From assembly GCA_963667595.2 (NCBI GenBank), contig CAXXWD010000010.1, positions 372,001-436,000 of the forward strand: DNA of 64,000 nucleotides, given 5' to 3'. Below are positions 62,008 to 64,000 of this stretch, piece after piece. Source of the DNA: JAHJQZ01 sp963667595 (GTDB lineage: Bacteria; Pseudomonadota; Alphaproteobacteria; Rhizobiales; Devosiaceae). The first letter of the stretch is position 1; every line of letters starts with the position of its first letter. The notes under the pieces were generated by a model. The model saw only the letters and a program-made list of their open reading frames with translations. It did no database searches and was not told the DNA's origin. The position numbers and the translations under genes were made by a program.

Positions 62008-62997
62008 TCAGTCCTCTAGATAGGCGTTGGTGAAGTAATCGGTCGCAGGAAGCGGATTGGCCACGACGTCGAATTTCTTGAGCGCGTCCAGAAGCGCAAC
62101 CCAGTCGCCTTCCACATTGAACAGCATGTCGGGACCGGGTTCGCCGAAAATCGCGCTGGTGTCCTTCCACTGCTGGGTGATGAAGGCGCTGTCATAAGCA
62201 TTGGCGTAGCGCGCGATGAAGGCGGCAACGGCTTCGTCCTGATGGGCGATGGCGTAATCGATGCTCTTGCGCGTGGCACGCAGGAAAGCCTTTGCCAGAT
62301 CGGGATTGGCCGCAAGCCAGTCGAGATTGCCCGCGAGCATCCAGACCGGCGCGTTCGGCACGCCATGCTCGATCGCCGGCAGGAATTCAGGGGTCTGGCC
62401 GCCGCTGGTGAACATGCCCGTTCCTTCGGCATTGGTGACGCCGGTGATGGCATCGACGCGGCCCTGCAGTAATAGCGGCGTCGTGTCGTCGCTCGCCGCC
62501 ACGGTGTTGATGTCGTCAAGCGTCAGGCCGACATCGGCCAGCATCATGGTGAGCTGCGCCTTGGTCCAGGCGTCATTATAGATACCGACCGTCTTGCCGG
62601 CGAGATCGGCCACGGTGATGGGATTGCCCTCGGCCGTCAGAATGCCCCAGTTGTTGCTGCGTCCGTAGCGGGCGATGGCGGTGACCGGCGCTTCTTCCTG
62701 TTTGGCGAAGACCACGTCCATGATGGTGGTGAAAGCAACATCGGCACGTCCCGTGCCGAGATATTTCATCGTGTCCGCCACGGTCGGCGGCGTCACGATC
62801 TGCAATTCGATCCCCTCGTCCGCGTAGAACCCCTTGTCGTCTCCGAGGATCCACGGAATCCAGAACCCGTCGGGCACGGGCCATTCCTGCACGAAAGTGA
62901 TCTTGGTGAGGCCCTCTGCCTGGATCGGCGCGGCCGCGAGGCCGACCGAAACCGCCACGGTCATAGCGCCGATCAGAATACGCCGTGTGAAGTTCAT
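62008..62997 (-). CDS. NMT1/THI5-type substrate-binding protein
   Basis: 329 residues. Signal MNFTRRILIGAMTVAVSVGLAAAPIQA, then ITFVQEWPVPDGFWIPWILGDDKGFYADEGIELQIV, as in pyrimidine-precursor and riboflavin-type binding proteins, and GTGRADVAFTTIMDVV. First gene of the operon SBP-M24-ATPase-permease-LacI. Ligands of this family include thiamine precursors, nitrate, sulfonates and various aromatic or heterocyclic compounds. Confidence 0.92.
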   Translation of the reverse strand: MNFTRRILIGAMTVAVSVGLAAAPIQAEGLTKITFVQEWPVPDGFWIPWILGDDKGFYADEGIELQIVTPPTVADTMKYLGTGRADVAFTTIMDVVFAKQEEAPVTAIARYGRSNNWGILTAEGNPITVADLAGKTVGIYNDAWTKAQLTMMLADVGLTLDDINTVAASDDTTPLLLQGRVDAITGVTNAEGTGMFTSGGQTPEFLPAIEHGVPNAPVWMLAGNLDWLAANPDLAKAFLRATRKSIDYAIAHQDEAVAAFIARYANAYDSAFITQQWKDTSAIFGEPGPDMLFNVEGDWVALLDALKKFDVVANPLPATDYFTNAYLED

Positions 62998-63030
62998 GGG
63001 AGTCTCCTTTGTTTGCGCTCCGGGTTAAGG

Positions 63031-63131
63031 TTGAACCGTTTCATTCACTTTTGTCAATGCAGTTTCCCCACGTTTTGCGACTCCTTTGGCCACTTGCCTA
63101 TTCCAACATCGTGTTCTATTGAACCGGTTAA
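63031..63131. promoter_or_regulatory. Two TTGAACCG LacI-type sites in a divergent promoter
   Basis: TTGAACCGTTTCA (63031-63043) and TTGAACCGGTTAA (63119-63131) share a TTGAACCG half-site with the central CG typical of LacI operators. They lie 34 bases before the SBP start and 37 bases before the start at 63168, so each promoter has one. The LacI at 58558 is the probable ligand. Confidence 0.6.
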
Positions 63132-63167
63132 ATATGGTCATGAAACAAACTGCCAAAGGGGTATTCC

Positions 63168-63950
63168 GTGTCTGAAAACAAAGCGAAAGTGTTGCTCGTC
63201 GGAGAGTCCTGGCTCAGTGCGGCGACGCATTACAAGGGGTTCGACCAGTTCAACAGTGCCACTTTCCATTCGGGTGCCGGCCCTCTGGTCGCGGCGCTCA
63301 AGGGCACCCGATTCGAACTTGTCCACATGCCGGCCCATGAAGCGGTCGACACCTTTCCCTTCGATATGGATGGGCTCAAATCCTACGATGCCATCATCCT
63401 GTCCGATATCGGCGCCGATTCCTTCCTGCTGCATCCCGATGTCTGGCTCAACGGCAAGACGACGCCCAACCGCCTCAAGCTTTTACGCGACTGGGCGCAT
63501 GAGGGCGGCGTGTTCGGCATGGTCGGCGGCTATCTGAGCTTCCAGGGCATCAACGGGCGCGCGCGCTGGCGCAAAACGCCCATTGAGGACGTCCTTCCCG
63601 TCACCTGCCTGCCCTATGACGACCGCATCGAGGTTCCCGAAGGATTCCAGCCGCAGCTCGCCAAGGCCGATCACCCGGTCTTTGCCGGGATCGAAGGCAC
63701 CTGGCCGCTTCTGGTGGGCGCCAACGAGGTGGTGGCCAAGCCCGATGCGGACGTTCTCGCCACCCTGCCCGCGGAATATGGCGGGCATCCGCTTCTCGCT
63801 GTCGGCACTTACGGCAAGGGCCGCAGCTTTGCCTGGACATCCGATCTCAGCCCGCACTGGGTGCCGACGGCGTTTCACGAGTGGCCGGGTTATGCCCGTT
63901 TGTGGACCAACCTGTTCGCCTATCTGATCGACGGCGTCAGGAAAGGCTAG
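63168..63950 (+). CDS. GATase/ThuA-like cytoplasmic protein
   Basis: 260 residues. Begins KAKVLLVGESWLSAATHYKGFDQF, then YDAIILSDIGADSFLL, GGVFGMVGGYLSFQGINGRARW and LLAVGTYGKGRSFAWTSDLSPHW, the class I glutamine-amidotransferase-like fold. The nucleophile elbow reads GGYLSFQG, with no Cys, so it is not an amidotransferase. Members with this wording are uncharacterised and found beside sugar or amino-sugar transport genes. It diverges from the NMT1-type operon and shares its putative LacI sites. Confidence 0.8.
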   Translation: MSENKAKVLLVGESWLSAATHYKGFDQFNSATFHSGAGPLVAALKGTRFELVHMPAHEAVDTFPFDMDGLKSYDAIILSDIGADSFLLHPDVWLNGKTTPNRLKLLRDWAHEGGVFGMVGGYLSFQGINGRARWRKTPIEDVLPVTCLPYDDRIEVPEGFQPQLAKADHPVFAGIEGTWPLLVGANEVVAKPDADVLATLPAEYGGHPLLAVGTYGKGRSFAWTSDLSPHWVPTAFHEWPGYARLWTNLFAYLIDGVRKG

Positions 63951-63953
63951 GCC

Positions 63954-64000
63954 ATGGGCGCGCGCAAACCGGAATCCGAAGTGACAGTGGCCGCCCTCCA
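63954..64000 (+). CDS. Start of a gene cut by the window end
   Basis: ATG at 63954, three bases after the previous stop, opens a frame that stays open to 64000 (first residues MGARKPESEV). It is the next gene of the plus-strand operon. Too little is present to name it. Confidence 0.5.
   Translation, partial: MGARKPESEVTVAAL

Overview
The window is GC-rich, densely coded DNA from an alphaproteobacterium, most likely order Hyphomicrobiales (Rhizobiales). Devosia or Pelagibacterium relatives are my best guess. The basis is tuf near tRNA-Trp, many sugar ABC importers with UgpC-type ATPases, an ScfR-type XRE regulator, and rhizobial-style dispersed palindromes. The genus is inference; no rRNA or species marker is present.

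Layout. (1) 1-5.6 kb: tRNA-Trp and tuf on the minus strand, separated by a secreted unknown protein, a CPBP-type membrane protease and a 45-bp tandem repeat; then an ScfR-type regulator. (2) 5.7-9.5 kb: a minus-strand metal-chelate ABC importer (SBP, FecCD permease, ATPase) ending in a SAM methyltransferase. (3) 10-18.1 kb: mostly single genes: MFS pump with divergent TetR, GNAT acetyltransferase, a mosaic of dispersed palindromes, AraC regulator, M28 peptidase, PadR/GyrI-like pair, YaiI family. (4) 18.1-24.8 kb: AraC regulator divergent from a togMNAB-like oligogalacturonide importer followed by a GH105 hydrolase. (5) 24.8-33.7 kb: a signalling and polysaccharide module. A minus-strand set (REC-TackOD1-degenerate GGDEF, GT2 synthase, HlyD-like protein, REC-EAL) diverges from a plus-strand split phosphorelay (histidine kinase, REC, HPt). 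(6) 34.3-44.6 kb: a second pectin locus: GntR, VOC protein, and an operon of GH105, SBP, two permeases, ATPase and two Gfo/Idh/MocA oxidoreductases, divergent from a KdgR-like IclR regulator and next to RhaM. (7) 44.7-46.0 kb: Nramp transporter. (8) 46.9-54.4 kb: LacI-headed operon with SBP, two oversized permeases, a GH63-like hydrolase and an ATPase, in the same order as aglEFGAK. (9) 54.9-58.5 kb: FGGY kinase, aldolase-like protein, SGNH hydrolase and a C-terminal stub of an ABC ATPase. (10) 58.6-64 kb: NMT1-type ABC importer with an M24 peptidase and LacI, divergent from a GATase/ThuA-like gene and a partial gene.

How it fits together. Blocks 4 and 6 appear to import and process pectin and rhamnogalacturonan fragments. 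GH105 enzymes remove the unsaturated uronate, freed rhamnose is handled by RhaM, and a KdgR-like repressor acts at AATGAA-N6-TTCATT sites. Block 5 lies between them and looks like a phosphorelay-controlled extracellular polysaccharide system whose output may be cyclic-di-GMP turnover. It is the best candidate here for an undescribed system. The second candidate is the transporter of block 8, whose MalF-like subunit carries an inserted extracytoplasmic DUF11-like domain and whose MalG-like subunit has about four extra N-terminal helices.
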